Shown: positions 52,200 through 63,039, counted from the stretch's first letter. The stretch is 64,000 nt of DNA from Kitasatospora cheerisanensis KCTC 2395 (GCF_000696185.1 NZ_KK853997.1:4547981-4611980); one strand, 5' to 3'. The notes: generated from the letters alone by a model not told the origin. A program made the numbers and translations.

Positions 52200-54637
52200 C
52201 GGTCACCGAGCCTTCCACCCAGACCGAGCTGGTCACGCTCACCATCGACGGCGTCGAAGTCAGCGTCCCCAAGGGCACGCTGGTGATCCGCGCCGCCGAG
52301 CAGATCGGCACCCAGGTCCCGCGCTTCTGCGACCACCCGCTGCTCGACCCCGCCGGGGCGTGCCGCCAGTGCATCGTGGAGATCGAGGGCCAGCGCAAGC
52401 CGGTCGCCTCCTGCACGATCCCGGTCGCCGAGGGCATGGTGGTGCGCACCCAGCTGTCCTCGCCGGTCGCCGAGAAGGCGCAGCGCGGCGTGATGGAACT
52501 GCTGCTGATCAACCACCCGCTGGACTGCCCGGTCTGCGACAAGGGCGGCGAATGCCCGCTGCAGAACCAGGCGATGACCAACGGCGCCGCCGACTCCCGG
52601 TTCGAGGGCGTCAAGCGGACGTACGAGAAGCCGGTCCCGCTCTCCACCCAGGTGCTGCTGGACCGCGAACGCTGCGTGCTGTGCGCCCGCTGCACCCGCT
52701 TCTCGCAGCAGATCGCCGGCGACCCGTTCATCGACCTGGTCGAGCGCGGCGCGCTCCAGCAGGTCGGCACCGGCGTCGACCAGCCGCTGGACTCGTACTT
52801 CTCCGGCAACACCATCCAGATCTGCCCGGTCGGCGCGCTCACCTCCGCCGCCTACCGGTTCCGCTCCCGCCCGTTCGACCTGGTGTCCTCCCCGTCCGTG
52901 TGCGAGCACTGCTCGGCCGGCTGCGGGCAGCGCACCGACCACCGGCGCGGCAAGGTGATGCGCCGGCTGGCGGGCAACGAGCCGGAGATCAACGAGGAGT
53001 GGAACTGCGACAAGGGCCGGTTCGCGTTCCGCTACGCCCAGCAGCGCGACCGGTTCACCTCCCCGATGATCCGCCGGGAGGACGGCGAACTCGCCGCCGC
53101 GTCCTGGCCGGAGGCGCTCGCCCGGGTCGCCGAGGGCCTGCGCGGCAAGCGCGCCGCGGCCCTGGCCGGCGGCCGCGTCACCGTCGAGGACGCCTACGCC
53201 TGGGCCAAGTTCGCGCGCCTCGCGCTCGGCACCAACGACGTCGACTTCCGGGCCCGCCCGCACAGCGGCGAGGAGGCCGAGTTCCTGGCCGCCGCCGTCG
53301 CCGGACACGGCACCGACCTGGACGGCGCCGGAGTGACGTACCGTCAGCTCGAAGCCGCACCGGCCGTGCTGCTGGTCGGGCTGGAGGCCGAGGAAGAGGC
53401 CCCGATCGTCTTCCTGCGGCTGCGCAAGGCCAACCGGGCGTCCGGCCTGCGGGTGTTCGCGATCGCCTCGCACGCCTCCCGCGGCCTCGGCAAGCTGCAC
53501 GGCGCGCTGCTGCCCGCCGCCCCCGGCACCGAGGCCGAGTGGCTCGGCGCCCTCGCCGGCGACGAGGTGCTCGCCGACGACGCGGGCCGCTGCGCGGACG
53601 CGCTGCGCTCCCCGGGCGCGGTGATCCTGGTCGGCGAACGCCTCGCCCAGACCGCCGGCGGCCTCACCGCCGCGCTGCGCCTCGCGCACACCACCGGGGC
53701 GAAGCTCGCCTGGGTGCCGCGCCGGGCCGGCGAGCGCGGCGCCGTCGAGGCAGGCGCGCTGCCCGGGCTGCTGCCCGGCGGCCGCGCCGTCGAGGTGCCC
53801 GCCGCCCGCGCCGAGGCCGCCGCGCACTGGGGCGTCGCCGAACTGCCCGCCGCGGCCGGCCGCGACACCGACCGGATCCTGGCGGACGCCGCCGCCGGCG
53901 AGCTGGACGCGCTGGTGGTCGGCGGCGTCGGCCTGGACGACCTGGCCGACCCGGCGCTCGCCGAACAGGCCCTGGAGCGGGCCGGGTTCGTGCTCTCGCT
54001 GGAGCTGCGCCCGTCCGCGGTCACCGCGCACGCCGACGTGGTGCTGCCGGTCGCCGCGGTCGCCGAGAAGGCCGGCACCTTCCTGGACTGGGAGGGCCGG
54101 GTCCGGCTGTTCGAGCCCGCGATCAAGCCCGACCAGCTGATGAGCCGTCACCTGCACTCGGACGTCCGGGTGCTGTCGATGGTCGCCGACGCGCTGGACC
54201 GGCCGATCGGCCTGCCCGACGTCCGGGCGGCCCGGCTGGAGCTGGACCGTTTCACCCCGTGGCTGGGCGACCGCCCGGCCGCGCCCGCCGCGCACCCCGG
54301 CGCGCTGCCCCGCCCGGTGTCCGGGCAGGCCGTGCTGGCCGGGCACCGGATGCTGCTCGACAACGGCTCGCTGCAGGACGGCGACGAGCACCTGGCCGGC
54401 ACCCGGCACCCGGTGGTCGCCCGGCTGTCCGCCGCCACCGCCGCCGAGATCGGCGCCGCCGGCGCGCTGCGGGTCTCCGGCCCGGCCGGGTCGCTGACCC
54501 TGCCGCTGGAGATCACCGACGCGATGCCCGACCGCACCGTCTGGCTGCCGCTCAACTCCACGCCCGGCGGAGTGCACCGCACGCTCGGCACCACGCTCGG
54601 CCACCTGGTCACCATCGCCCCGGCGGAGGAATCGTGA
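52196..54637 (+). CDS. nuoG: NADH-quinone oxidoreductase subunit G
   Basis: 813 residues from GTG at 52196. 75-kDa subunit: an N-terminal [2Fe-2S] ferredoxin domain (VPRFCDHPLLDPAGACRQC and a later cysteine), the His-Cys cluster domain HPLDCPVCDKGGECPLQN, two [4Fe-4S] motifs with LCARCTRFSQ and ICPVGALTS, then a molybdopterin-oxidoreductase-like fold that lacks cofactor function. The part after 330 is Ala-rich and less conserved. GTGA overlap with nuoH. Confidence 0.95.
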
Positions 54638-55968
54638 ACCTCTCTGCTGCCTACGAGACCCTCGGCTACTTCGGGCGCGACCCGTGGTGGCTGGTGCTGC
54701 TGAAGGCGGTGTTCTGCTTCGCGTTCCTGGTGCTGACGGTGCTGATCGCCATCGTCTGGGAGCGCAAGGTCGTCGCCTGGATGCAGCTGCGGATCGGCCC
54801 GAACCGGCACGGCCCGTGGGGCCTGCTGCAGTCGCTGGCCGACGGCGTGAAGCTGGCGCTGAAGGAAGACCTGGTGGTGAAGGGCGCCGACAAGGCGGTC
54901 TACATCCTGGCGCCGATCGTCGCCGCGATCCCCGCGTTCATGGCGTTCGCGGTGATCCCGTTCGGCCCGGCCGGCAACGAGGTGTCGATCTTCGGCACCC
55001 GCACCCCGCTCCAGCTGACGGACCTTCCGATCGCGCTGCTGTACATCCTGGCCACCGCCTCGGTGGGCATCTACGGCATCGTGCTGGCCGGCTGGTCGTC
55101 CGGCTCGACCTACCCGCTGCTCGGCGGCATCCGGTCCTCCGCCCAGATGATCAGCTACGAGATCGCGATGGGCCTGTCGTTCGCGGCGGTGTTCATCTAC
55201 TCCGGCTCGATGTCGACCTCGGAGATCGTCGCCTCGCAGCAGCCGACCTGGTTCGCGGTGCTGCTGCCGGTGTCGTTCATCGTCTACATCGTGGCGATGG
55301 TCGGCGAGACCAACCGCGCCCCGTTCGACCTCCCGGAGGCCGAGGGCGAGCTGGTCGGCGGCTTCAACACCGAGTACTCCTCGCTGAAGTTCGCGATGTT
55401 CATGCTCGCCGAGTACGTCAACATGGTCACCGTCTCCGCGGTCGCCTCGACGCTGTTCCTCGGCGGCTGGCGCGCCCCCTGGCCGATCTCCACCTTCTGG
55501 GAGGGCGCCAACCACGGCTGGTGGCCGATGCTGTGGATCGTCCTGAAGATCCAGCTGCTGCTGTTCTTCTTCATCTGGCTGCGCGGCACGCTGCCCCGGC
55601 TCCGCTACGACCAGTTCATGAAGCTCGGCTGGAAGGTGCTCATCCCGGTCTCCCTGGTGTGGCTGGTGATGGTCTCCGCGGTGCGCGCGCTGCGCAACGA
55701 GGGCTACGACTTCAGCAAGGTGCTGCTGTACGTGGGCGCCCCGCTGGCGGTGGTCCTGCTGGTCGCCCTGGTGGCGGACGTGGTGCGCCGGAAGCCCGAG
55801 GAGCCGCAGCCCGCCGCTGCCCCGCCCGCCGCCTTCGACCCGATGGCCGGCGGCTACCCGGTGCCGCCGCTGCCGGGCCAGGAAATGCCGCCCGTCCCGC
55901 GCCGCCGTCGCCGGACCCCGCAACTCCAGGACGCCCTCAACGGGGCCGACCATTCCGAAGGGAGCTGA
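54634..55968 (+). CDS. nuoH: NADH-quinone oxidoreductase subunit H
   Basis: 444 residues from GTG at 54634. Eight-helix membrane subunit that joins the two arms and forms the quinone channel: WERKVVAWMQLRIGPNRHGPWGLLQ at about 43-67 and VGETNRAPFDLPEAEGELVGGFNTEY with the conserved acidic residues. Unlike E. coli NuoH (325 residues) it carries a Pro-rich, then Arg-rich, cytoplasmic tail of about 60 residues. It is followed by nuoI after 8 bases. Confidence 0.95.
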   Translation: MNLSAAYETLGYFGRDPWWLVLLKAVFCFAFLVLTVLIAIVWERKVVAWMQLRIGPNRHGPWGLLQSLADGVKLALKEDLVVKGADKAVYILAPIVAAIPAFMAFAVIPFGPAGNEVSIFGTRTPLQLTDLPIALLYILATASVGIYGIVLAGWSSGSTYPLLGGIRSSAQMISYEIAMGLSFAAVFIYSGSMSTSEIVASQQPTWFAVLLPVSFIVYIVAMVGETNRAPFDLPEAEGELVGGFNTEYSSLKFAMFMLAEYVNMVTVSAVASTLFLGGWRAPWPISTFWEGANHGWWPMLWIVLKIQLLLFFFIWLRGTLPRLRYDQFMKLGWKVLIPVSLVWLVMVSAVRALRNEGYDFSKVLLYVGAPLAVVLLVALVADVVRRKPEEPQPAAAPPAAFDPMAGGYPVPPLPGQEMPPVPRRRRRTPQLQDALNGADHSEGS

Positions 55969-55976
55969 GCGCCGCC

Positions 55977-56558
55977 ATGTCTGACGAATCTTCGGAGAAG
56001 TCGATCCTCGGCCCGGCCGCCGGCTTCGGCGTGACCTTCAAGGCCATGTTCAAGAAGCGGCTCACCGAGCAGTACCCGGAGTACAAGAAGCCCACCGCTC
56101 CGCGCTTCCACGGCCGCCACCAGCTGAACCGGCACCCGGACGGCCTGGAGAAGTGCGTCGGCTGCGAGCTGTGCGCCTGGGCCTGCCCCGCCGACGCGAT
56201 CTACGTCGAGGGCGCCGACAACCGCGACGAGGAGCGCTACTCGCCCGGCGAGCGGTACGGCGCCGTCTACCAGATCAACTACGCCCGCTGCATCCTGTGC
56301 GGGCTGTGCATCGAGGCCTGCCCGACCCGGGCGCTCACCATGACCAACGAGTACGAGCTCGCCGACGACTCCCGGCAGGACCTGATCTTCACCAAGGAGC
56401 AGCTGCTGGTCGGGCTGACCGAGGGCATGGTCGACTCGCCGCACGCGATCTTCCCCGGCGCCGACGAGGGCGCCTACTACCGGGGCGAGATCACCGGCGC
56501 CGCGCCGGGCACCGTGCAGCAGGAGAAGCACGCGCGCGACAAGGAGGCGCAGTCATGA
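55977..56558 (+). CDS. nuoI: NADH-quinone oxidoreductase subunit I
   Basis: 193 residues from ATG at 55977; an open frame from further upstream is an overlap with nuoH. It has two ferredoxin-type [4Fe-4S] motifs, CVGCELCAWACP and CILCGLCIEACPTRAL (clusters N6a and N6b). The amphipathic N-terminus (GFGVTFKAMFKKRLTEQYPEY) lies along the membrane. ATGA overlap with nuoJ. Confidence 0.96.
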   Translation: MSDESSEKSILGPAAGFGVTFKAMFKKRLTEQYPEYKKPTAPRFHGRHQLNRHPDGLEKCVGCELCAWACPADAIYVEGADNRDEERYSPGERYGAVYQINYARCILCGLCIEACPTRALTMTNEYELADDSRQDLIFTKEQLLVGLTEGMVDSPHAIFPGADEGAYYRGEITGAAPGTVQQEKHARDKEAQS

Positions 56559-57400
56559 CCTCCACCGGCGAGGCCGTGCAGTTCTGGGTGCTGGCCGTGA
56601 TCGCGGTCGGCGGCGCCCTCGGCATGCTGCTGATGAGGAAGGCGGTCCACTCGGCGCTCTGCCTGGCCGCCACCATGCTGTCGCTGGCGGTCTGCTACCT
56701 GGCGCAGGGCGCGGTGTTCCTGGGCGTGGTGCAGATCGTCGTCTACACCGGCGCGATCATGATGCTGTTCCTGTTCGTGGTGATGCTGGTCGGCGTCTCC
56801 TCGGCGGACTCGCTGAAGGAGCAGCTGAAGGGCCAGCGGATCGCCGCGGTGCTCTGCGGTGTCGGCTTCGGCGTGCTGCTGATCGCCGGCCTGGCGAACG
56901 CCCGGCTGTCGCACTTCACCGGCCTGTCCGAGGCGAACGCCGAGGGCAACGTGCAGGGCCTGGCGAAGCTGATCTTCACCAAGTACGTGTGGGCGTTCGA
57001 GGTGACCGGCGCGCTGCTGATCACCGCGGCGATCGGCGCGATGGTGCTGACCCACCGCGAGCGGGTCCACGAGCGGCTGACCCAGCGTCAACTCGCCGCC
57101 CAGCGGGTCAAGGACAACATCCAGGTCCCGCCGATGCCCGCGCCCGGCGTGTACGCCCGGCACAACGCGGTGGACATCCCGGCGCTGCTGCCCGACGGCA
57201 CCGTCGCCGAGGACTCGGTGATGGGCACCCTGCGCGAGCGCGGCCAGATCCGCGACGTCAGCCAGGAGATGCTCCGGCGGATGGCCGAACTGGAGGAGAG
57301 CACCGCCGACTGGCTGGGCCGCCCGTCCTCCGCCCGCCCGCAGGTCGCCGCGCCCCGCCAGGCCCTGGAGACCGTGCCGACCAAGGAGGAGGCGGAGTGA
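56555..57400 (+). CDS. nuoJ: NADH-quinone oxidoreductase subunit J
   Basis: 281 residues from ATG at 56555. Five membrane helices with the VQIVVYTGAIMMLFLFVVMLVG segment (the pi-bulge helix) and LLITAAIGAMVLTHRER. A hydrophilic tail of about 100 residues follows, longer than in E. coli (184 residues in all). GTGA overlap with nuoK. Confidence 0.94.
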   Translation: MTSTGEAVQFWVLAVIAVGGALGMLLMRKAVHSALCLAATMLSLAVCYLAQGAVFLGVVQIVVYTGAIMMLFLFVVMLVGVSSADSLKEQLKGQRIAAVLCGVGFGVLLIAGLANARLSHFTGLSEANAEGNVQGLAKLIFTKYVWAFEVTGALLITAAIGAMVLTHRERVHERLTQRQLAAQRVKDNIQVPPMPAPGVYARHNAVDIPALLPDGTVAEDSVMGTLRERGQIRDVSQEMLRRMAELEESTADWLGRPSSARPQVAAPRQALETVPTKEEAE

Positions 57401-57696
57401 ACCCGGTCAACTACCTGTACCTCGCCGCGCTGCTGTTCACCATCGGCGCCTCCGGGGTGCTGATCCGGCGCAACGCGATCGTGCTGTTCATGTGCGTGGA
57501 GCTGATGCTGAACGCCTCGAACCTGGCGCTGGTCACCTTCTCCCGGATGCACGGCAACCTGGACGGCCAGATCCTCGCGTTCTTCACCATGGTGGTCGCG
57601 GCGGCCGAGGTCGTGGTCGGCCTCGCCATCATCGTCTCCATCTTCCGGACCAGGCACTCCGCTTCGGTCGACGACAGCAACCTGATGAAGCTGTAG
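57397..57696 (+). CDS. nuoK: NADH-quinone oxidoreductase subunit K
   Basis: 99 residues from GTG at 57397, standard length. Three helices with the two buried glutamates of the proton pathway, in FMCVELMLNASNLALV and AAAEVVVGLAIIVSIF. GTGA overlap with nuoJ and a 15-base gap to nuoL. Confidence 0.96.
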   Translation: MNPVNYLYLAALLFTIGASGVLIRRNAIVLFMCVELMLNASNLALVTFSRMHGNLDGQILAFFTMVVAAAEVVVGLAIIVSIFRTRHSASVDDSNLMKL

Positions 57697-57711
57697 GCGG
57701 AGGGCCCTTCA

Positions 57712-59607
57712 GTGAACTCTCTCATTCCGCTGCTGGTCGCGGCGCCGCTGGCCGGCGCTGCCCTGCTGCTGCTCGGCGGACGGGCCCTGGACCGGTTCGG
57801 GCACTGGATCGCCACCGCGCTCGCGGCGCTGTCCTGTGCCTTCGGCCTGGTCCTGTTCTTCGACATGCTGGGCCGCGACACCGAGCACCGCGCCGTCACC
57901 GAGCGGCTGTTCAGCTGGATCCCGGTCGGCGGCTTCCGGGCCGACGTCTCCTTCCAGCTCGACCAACTGTCCATCGTCTTCGTGCTGCTGATCACCGGCG
58001 TCGGCACCCTGATCCACCTGTACTCGGTGGGCTACATGGCGCACGACGAACGCCGCCGCCGGTTCTTCGCCTACCTGAACCTGTTCCTGGCCGCCATGCT
58101 GATCCTGGTGCTGGCCGACAACTACCTGCTGCTGTACGTCGGCTGGGAGGGCGTGGGCCTCGCGTCCTACCTGCTGATCGGCTTCTGGCAGCACAAGCCG
58201 AGCGCCGCGACGGCCGCCAAGAAGGCGTTCATCGTCAACCGCGTCGGCGACATGGGCCTGTCCATCGCGATCATGCTGATGTTCGCCGAGTTCGGCTCCT
58301 TCGCCTTCCGGCCGGTGTTCTCGGCGGCGGGCGACGCGAGCGAGGGCAAGCTCACCGCGATCGCCCTGATGCTGCTGCTCGCCGCCTGCGGCAAGTCCGC
58401 GCAGGTGCCGCTGCAGTCCTGGCTGGGCGACGCGATGGAGGGCCCGACCCCGGTCTCCGCGCTGATCCACGCGGCCACCATGGTCACCGCCGGCGTCTAC
58501 CTGATCACCCGCTCCGCGTCGATCTTCAACCTGGCCCCCGACGCGCAGACCGCCGTCGTGGTGGTCGGCGCGGTGACGCTGCTGTTCGGTGCGATCGTCG
58601 GTTGCGCCAAGGACGACATCAAGAAGGCGCTGGCCGGCTCGACCATGTCGCAGATCGGCTACATGATCATGGCGGCCGGCCTCGGCCCGATCGGCTACGC
58701 CTTCGCGATCATGCACCTGGTCACCCACGGCTTCTTCAAGGCCGGGCTGTTCCTCGGCGCCGGATCGGTCATGCACGGCATGAACGACGAGGTGAACATG
58801 CGTCACTACGGCGGCCTGCGCAAGTACATGCCGTGGACCTTCGCCACCTTCATGGCCGGCTACCTGGCGATCATCGGCTTCCCGTTCCTGTCCGGCTTCT
58901 TCTCCAAGGACAAGATCATCGAAGCGGCCCTCGCCAAGGGCGGCACCGAGGGCTGGATCCTCGGCACCTGCGCGCTGGTCGGCGCCGCCGTCACCGCCTT
59001 CTACATGACCCGGGTGGTGCTGCTCACCTTCTTCGGCGAGAAGCGCTGGCAGCCGGACGCCGAGGGACACCGGCCGCACCCGCACGAGTCCCCGCGGACC
59101 ATGGTGATCCCGATGGTCGTGCTGACCTTCGGCTCGCTGTTCGCCGGCGGCCTGTTCAGCCTCGGCGACTCCTTCCTGCACTTCCTGGAGCCGGTCACCG
59201 GCCACGAGGAGGGCCACGCCCCGCTGAGCGCCTTCGCCGTCAGCGCCATCGCCACCGTCTGCATGGCGGCCGGCGTCGGCCTGGCCTGGCTGAAGTACGG
59301 CCGCAAGCCCGTCCCGGTGCAGGCCCCGCGCGGCTCGCTGCTCACCCGGGCCGCCCGCCGCGACCTGCTCCAGGACGACTTCAACCACGCCGTCCTGGTC
59401 CGGCCCGGCTCGGCGCTCGCCGCCACCCTGGTGTTCTTCGACAGCAAGGGCCTCGACGGCTTCGTCAACGGCCTGGCCGCCGCCATCGGCGGCCTCTCCG
59501 GCCGGCTGCGCCGGATCCAGACCGGCTACGTCCGGACGTACGCGCTCTCCATGTTCGGCGGCACGCTGGTGCTGGTCGCCTCCACTCTCCTGATGAGGTC
59601 GGTCTGA
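57712..59607 (+). CDS. nuoL: NADH-quinone oxidoreductase subunit L
   Basis: 631 residues, GTG start. Antiporter-like subunit at the tip of the membrane arm. Key segments: YVGWEGVGLASYLLIGFW with the conserved glutamate, STMSQIGYMIMAAGLG, HLVTHGFFKAGLFLGAGSVMH with the channel lysine, and a C-terminal extra helix region. A His-rich loop (HRPHPHESPRTM) is present near residue 455. Its TGA overlaps the nuoM ATG. Confidence 0.95.
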   Translation: MNSLIPLLVAAPLAGAALLLLGGRALDRFGHWIATALAALSCAFGLVLFFDMLGRDTEHRAVTERLFSWIPVGGFRADVSFQLDQLSIVFVLLITGVGTLIHLYSVGYMAHDERRRRFFAYLNLFLAAMLILVLADNYLLLYVGWEGVGLASYLLIGFWQHKPSAATAAKKAFIVNRVGDMGLSIAIMLMFAEFGSFAFRPVFSAAGDASEGKLTAIALMLLLAACGKSAQVPLQSWLGDAMEGPTPVSALIHAATMVTAGVYLITRSASIFNLAPDAQTAVVVVGAVTLLFGAIVGCAKDDIKKALAGSTMSQIGYMIMAAGLGPIGYAFAIMHLVTHGFFKAGLFLGAGSVMHGMNDEVNMRHYGGLRKYMPWTFATFMAGYLAIIGFPFLSGFFSKDKIIEAALAKGGTEGWILGTCALVGAAVTAFYMTRVVLLTFFGEKRWQPDAEGHRPHPHESPRTMVIPMVVLTFGSLFAGGLFSLGDSFLHFLEPVTGHEEGHAPLSAFAVSAIATVCMAAGVGLAWLKYGRKPVPVQAPRGSLLTRAARRDLLQDDFNHAVLVRPGSALAATLVFFDSKGLDGFVNGLAAAIGGLSGRLRRIQTGYVRTYALSMFGGTLVLVASTLLMRSV

Positions 59608-61217
59608 TGAGCTACCTCCTCTCCGCCACCTGCGCCGTCCCGGCCGTCGGGGCAGTGGTCACCGCTGCCCTCCCGGCCGGCACCGGCGAGGCCCGGCGGC
59701 GCACCACCAAGGCGGTCGCCCTGGCGGTCTCGGTGGCCACCCTGGGCCTGGCCGCGGCCGTCGCCGCGTCCTTCGAACCCGGCGGCGCCCGCTACCAGTT
59801 GACCGAGTCCTACAGCTGGATCCGGTCCTTCGGCATCGACTTCGCGCTCGGCGCCGACGGCATCGGCACCGCCCTGGTGCTGCTCACCGCCGTCCTGGTG
59901 CCGCTGGTGATGCTGGCCGGCTGGCACGACGCCGACCCCGCCGCCGCGGAGGGCTCCTTCGAGTCCAAGCGCCGCACCCAGGGCTTCTTCGCCCTGATCC
60001 TCGCCGTCGAGGCGATGGTGCTGGTGTCCTTCCTGGCCACCGACGTGTTCGTGTTCTACGTGTTCTTCGAAGCCATGCTGATCCCGATGTACTTCCTGAT
60101 CGGCGGCTTCGGCGACCGGGCCGGCGGACCCGACGCGGCCCGCCAACGCTCCTACGCGGCCGTCAAGTTCCTGCTGTACAACCTGCTCGGCGGACTCGTC
60201 ATGCTGGCCGCCGTGATCGGCCTGTACGTGGTGGCCGCCGACCAGGGACAGGCCACCTTCGGCCTGCCCGCGCTGACCGACGCGATCTCCTCCGGCAAGC
60301 TGGTGATCGACCCGACCGCGCAGCGCGCGCTGTTCCTCGGCTTCTTCTTCGCGTTCGCGGTGAAGGCCCCGATGTGGCCGCTGCACACCTGGCTGCCGAA
60401 CGCGATGGGCGAGTCCACCGCCGGAACCGCCGTGCTGATCACCGCGGTCGTCGACAAGGTCGGCACCTTCGCGATGCTGCGGTTCTGCCTCGGCCTGTTC
60501 CCGGACGCGTCGAAGACCTTCGCCCCGGCGATCCTGGTGCTGTCGCTGATCGGCATCGTCTACGGCGCACTGGTCGCCATCGGCCAGAAGGACATCAAGC
60601 GGCTGGTCGCCTACGCGTCCATCTCGCACTTCGGGTTCATCATCATGGGCATCTTCGCGATGACCAGCCAGGGCCAGTCCGGCGCCACCCTCTACATGGT
60701 CAACCACGGCATCTCCACCGCCGCGTGGATGCTGGTCGCCGGCTTCCTGATCTCCCGCCGCGGCTCCCGCCTGATCGCCGACTACGGCGGCGTGCAGAAG
60801 GTCGCCCCGGTGCTGGCCGGCACCTTCCTGATCGGCGGCCTGGCCACCCTGTCGCTGCCCGGCCTGGCCCCGTTCGTCAGCGAATTCCTGGTCCTGGTCG
60901 GCACGTTCACCCGCTACCCGGTGATCGGCGTCATCGCCACCTTCGGCATCGTGCTGGCCGCGCTGTACGCGCTGATGCTGTACCAGCGCACCATGACCGG
61001 ACCGGTCAAGGAGTCCGTCACCGGCATGCCGGACCTGAAGGCCCGTGAACTCGCCGTCGTCGCCCCGCTGGTGGCCCTCACCCTGCTGCTCGGCGTCTAC
61101 CCGCAGCCGCTCACCCGGATGGTGAACCCGGCCGTCGACGACACCCTCAGCCAGGTCCACCGGACCGACCCCGCGCCGGTCCACCCGGTCGCCGCCAACG
61201 GAGGTGAGCAGAAGTGA
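59607..61217 (+). CDS. nuoM: NADH-quinone oxidoreductase subunit M
   Basis: 536 residues from ATG at 59607. Second antiporter-like subunit: DVFVFYVFFEAMLIPMYFLIGG, KAPMWPLHTWLPNAMGEST, KRLVAYASISHFGFIIMGIF and VNHGISTAAWMLVAGF. Long open frames that include it start inside nuoK/L and are overlaps. GTGA overlap with nuoN. Confidence 0.95.
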   Translation: MSYLLSATCAVPAVGAVVTAALPAGTGEARRRTTKAVALAVSVATLGLAAAVAASFEPGGARYQLTESYSWIRSFGIDFALGADGIGTALVLLTAVLVPLVMLAGWHDADPAAAEGSFESKRRTQGFFALILAVEAMVLVSFLATDVFVFYVFFEAMLIPMYFLIGGFGDRAGGPDAARQRSYAAVKFLLYNLLGGLVMLAAVIGLYVVAADQGQATFGLPALTDAISSGKLVIDPTAQRALFLGFFFAFAVKAPMWPLHTWLPNAMGESTAGTAVLITAVVDKVGTFAMLRFCLGLFPDASKTFAPAILVLSLIGIVYGALVAIGQKDIKRLVAYASISHFGFIIMGIFAMTSQGQSGATLYMVNHGISTAAWMLVAGFLISRRGSRLIADYGGVQKVAPVLAGTFLIGGLATLSLPGLAPFVSEFLVLVGTFTRYPVIGVIATFGIVLAALYALMLYQRTMTGPVKESVTGMPDLKARELAVVAPLVALTLLLGVYPQPLTRMVNPAVDDTLSQVHRTDPAPVHPVAANGGEQK

Positions 61218-62851
61218 GCCCCATCCACGCGCTGGCCGCCGCCGGCGGAAACAGCCCGAGCATCCCCGCCCCGCACGTCGAGTACGGCCAGCTCTCGCCG
61301 ATGCTCGTGGTGTTCGGCGCCGCCCTGGTCGGCATCCTGGCCGAGGCGTTCCTGCCCCGCCGGCTGCGCGCCGCCACCCAGCTCGGCATCTCGCTGGCCG
61401 GCCTGGTCGGCGGATTCGTCGCCGTCGTGGTGCTCGCCGCCCAGGGCCACGCCACCACCAGGGCCGGACTGCTGGCGATGGGCTCGGTCGCCATCGACGG
61501 GCCCGCGCTGTTCCTCCAGGGCGTCATCCTGCTGACCGCCGTCCTCGCCGTCCTCACCTACGCCGAGGGCCGGCTGGAGCCGCGCATCAACGGCCACCGG
61601 ATCGACGCGTTCGCCGCCCAGGCCGCCGCCGTCCCCGGCGGCGAACAGGAGCGCACCGCCACCCGCGAGGGCCTGCGCACCACCGAGATCTACCCGCTCA
61701 CGCTGTTCGCGGTCGGCGGCATGCTGCTCTTCCCCGCCTCGAACGACCTGCTGACCATGTTCGTGGCGCTCGAAGTGCTGTCCCTGCCGCTGTACCTGAT
61801 GTGCGCCCTCGCCCGGCGCCGCCGCCTGCTCTCGCAGGAGGCCGCCGTCAAGTACTTCCTGCTCGGCGCGTTCGCCTCGGCGTTCTTCCTGTTCGGCACC
61901 GCCCTGCTGTACGGCTACGCGGGCACCGTCCGGCTCGGCGAGATCGCCGACGTGGTCGCCGGCACCGCCCCCGTCACCCCGGCGCTCGCCGTCACCACCC
62001 AGAACGACGCGCTGCTGCTGATCGGTCTGGCGATGCTCGCCGTCGGCCTGCTCTTCAAGGTCGGCGCGGTGCCGTTCCACTCCTGGACCCCGGACGTCTA
62101 CCAGGGCGCGCCCACCCCCGTCAGCGGGTTCATGGCCGCCGCCACCAAGACCGCCGCGTTCGGCGCCATGCTGCGGCTGTTCTACGTCGCCTTCCCCGGC
62201 CTGCGCTGGGACTGGCGGCCCGTCATGTGGGGCGTGGCGATCCTCACCATGGTGGTCGGCTCGATCCTCGCCGTCACCCAGCAGGACGTGAAGCGGCTGC
62301 TCGCCTACTCCTCGGTCGCCCACGCCGGGTTCATCCTCACCGGCCTGATCGCCACCGACCGGCGCGGCGTCGCCGCCGTCCTCTTCTACCTGCTCGCCTA
62401 CTCCTTCGTCACCCTCGGCGCGTTCGCCGTGGTGACCCTGGTGCGCGACTCCAAGGGCGAGGCCACCCACCTGTCCAACTGGGCCGGCCTCGGACGGCGC
62501 TCCCCGCTGCTCGCCGCGGTGTTCGCGCTCTTCCTGCTGGCCTTCGCGGGCATCCCGCTCACCTCCGGCTTCACCGGCAAGTTCGCGGTCTTCCAGGCCG
62601 CGGCCGGCGGCGGCGCCACCCCGCTGGTGATCGTCGGTGTGCTCTCCTCCGCGATCGCCGCGTTCTTCTACATCCGGGTCATCGTCCTGATGTTCTTCTC
62701 CGACCCGCAGCCCGCCGGCCCCGCGGTCGCCGTCCCCAGCGCCCTCACCGCCACCACCATCGCCTTCGGCGTGCTGGTCACCCTGGGCCTGGGCCTGCTG
62801 CCGCAGTACTTCCTCGACCTGGCCTCCAAGGCCTCGCTGTTCATCCGCTGA
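61214..62851 (+). CDS. nuoN: NADH-quinone oxidoreductase subunit N
   Basis: 545 residues, GTG start. Third antiporter-like subunit: MFVALEVLSLPLYLMCALAR, AVPFHSWTPDVYQGAPTPVSGFMAAATKT, KRLLAYSSVAHAGFILTGL and IPLTSGFTGKFAVFQAA. A 30-residue loop near residue 130 (EPRINGHRIDAFAAQAAAVPGG) is an actinobacterial insertion. Last gene of the operon; a strong hairpin follows 12 bases after the stop. Confidence 0.95.
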   Translation: MSPIHALAAAGGNSPSIPAPHVEYGQLSPMLVVFGAALVGILAEAFLPRRLRAATQLGISLAGLVGGFVAVVVLAAQGHATTRAGLLAMGSVAIDGPALFLQGVILLTAVLAVLTYAEGRLEPRINGHRIDAFAAQAAAVPGGEQERTATREGLRTTEIYPLTLFAVGGMLLFPASNDLLTMFVALEVLSLPLYLMCALARRRRLLSQEAAVKYFLLGAFASAFFLFGTALLYGYAGTVRLGEIADVVAGTAPVTPALAVTTQNDALLLIGLAMLAVGLLFKVGAVPFHSWTPDVYQGAPTPVSGFMAAATKTAAFGAMLRLFYVAFPGLRWDWRPVMWGVAILTMVVGSILAVTQQDVKRLLAYSSVAHAGFILTGLIATDRRGVAAVLFYLLAYSFVTLGAFAVVTLVRDSKGEATHLSNWAGLGRRSPLLAAVFALFLLAFAGIPLTSGFTGKFAVFQAAAGGGATPLVIVGVLSSAIAAFFYIRVIVLMFFSDPQPAGPAVAVPSALTATTIAFGVLVTLGLGLLPQYFLDLASKASLFIR

Positions 62852-62863
62852 CCGTCCCCCCGC

Positions 62864-62893
62864 CCGGCCCCCGCCCACCCCGGCGGGGGCCGG
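62864..62893 (+). terminator. Terminator of the nuo operon
   Basis: CCGGCCCCCGCC, loop CACCCC, GGCGGGGGCCGG: a perfect 12-bp stem directly after nuoN. Confidence 0.8.
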
Positions 62894-63039
62894 CCCGTTC
62901 CGGGCACCTCCCGCCACCAGGGGAGGAAGGCCCAGGCCCGTGCAGTGATCCACTCGGGACCGGATACGCTGCCTTGTATGTGCATCGGCGGTGCTGAGGG
63001 ACCGGCCCGCTGGATCGACCAGGGACAGGAGTGGTCAGC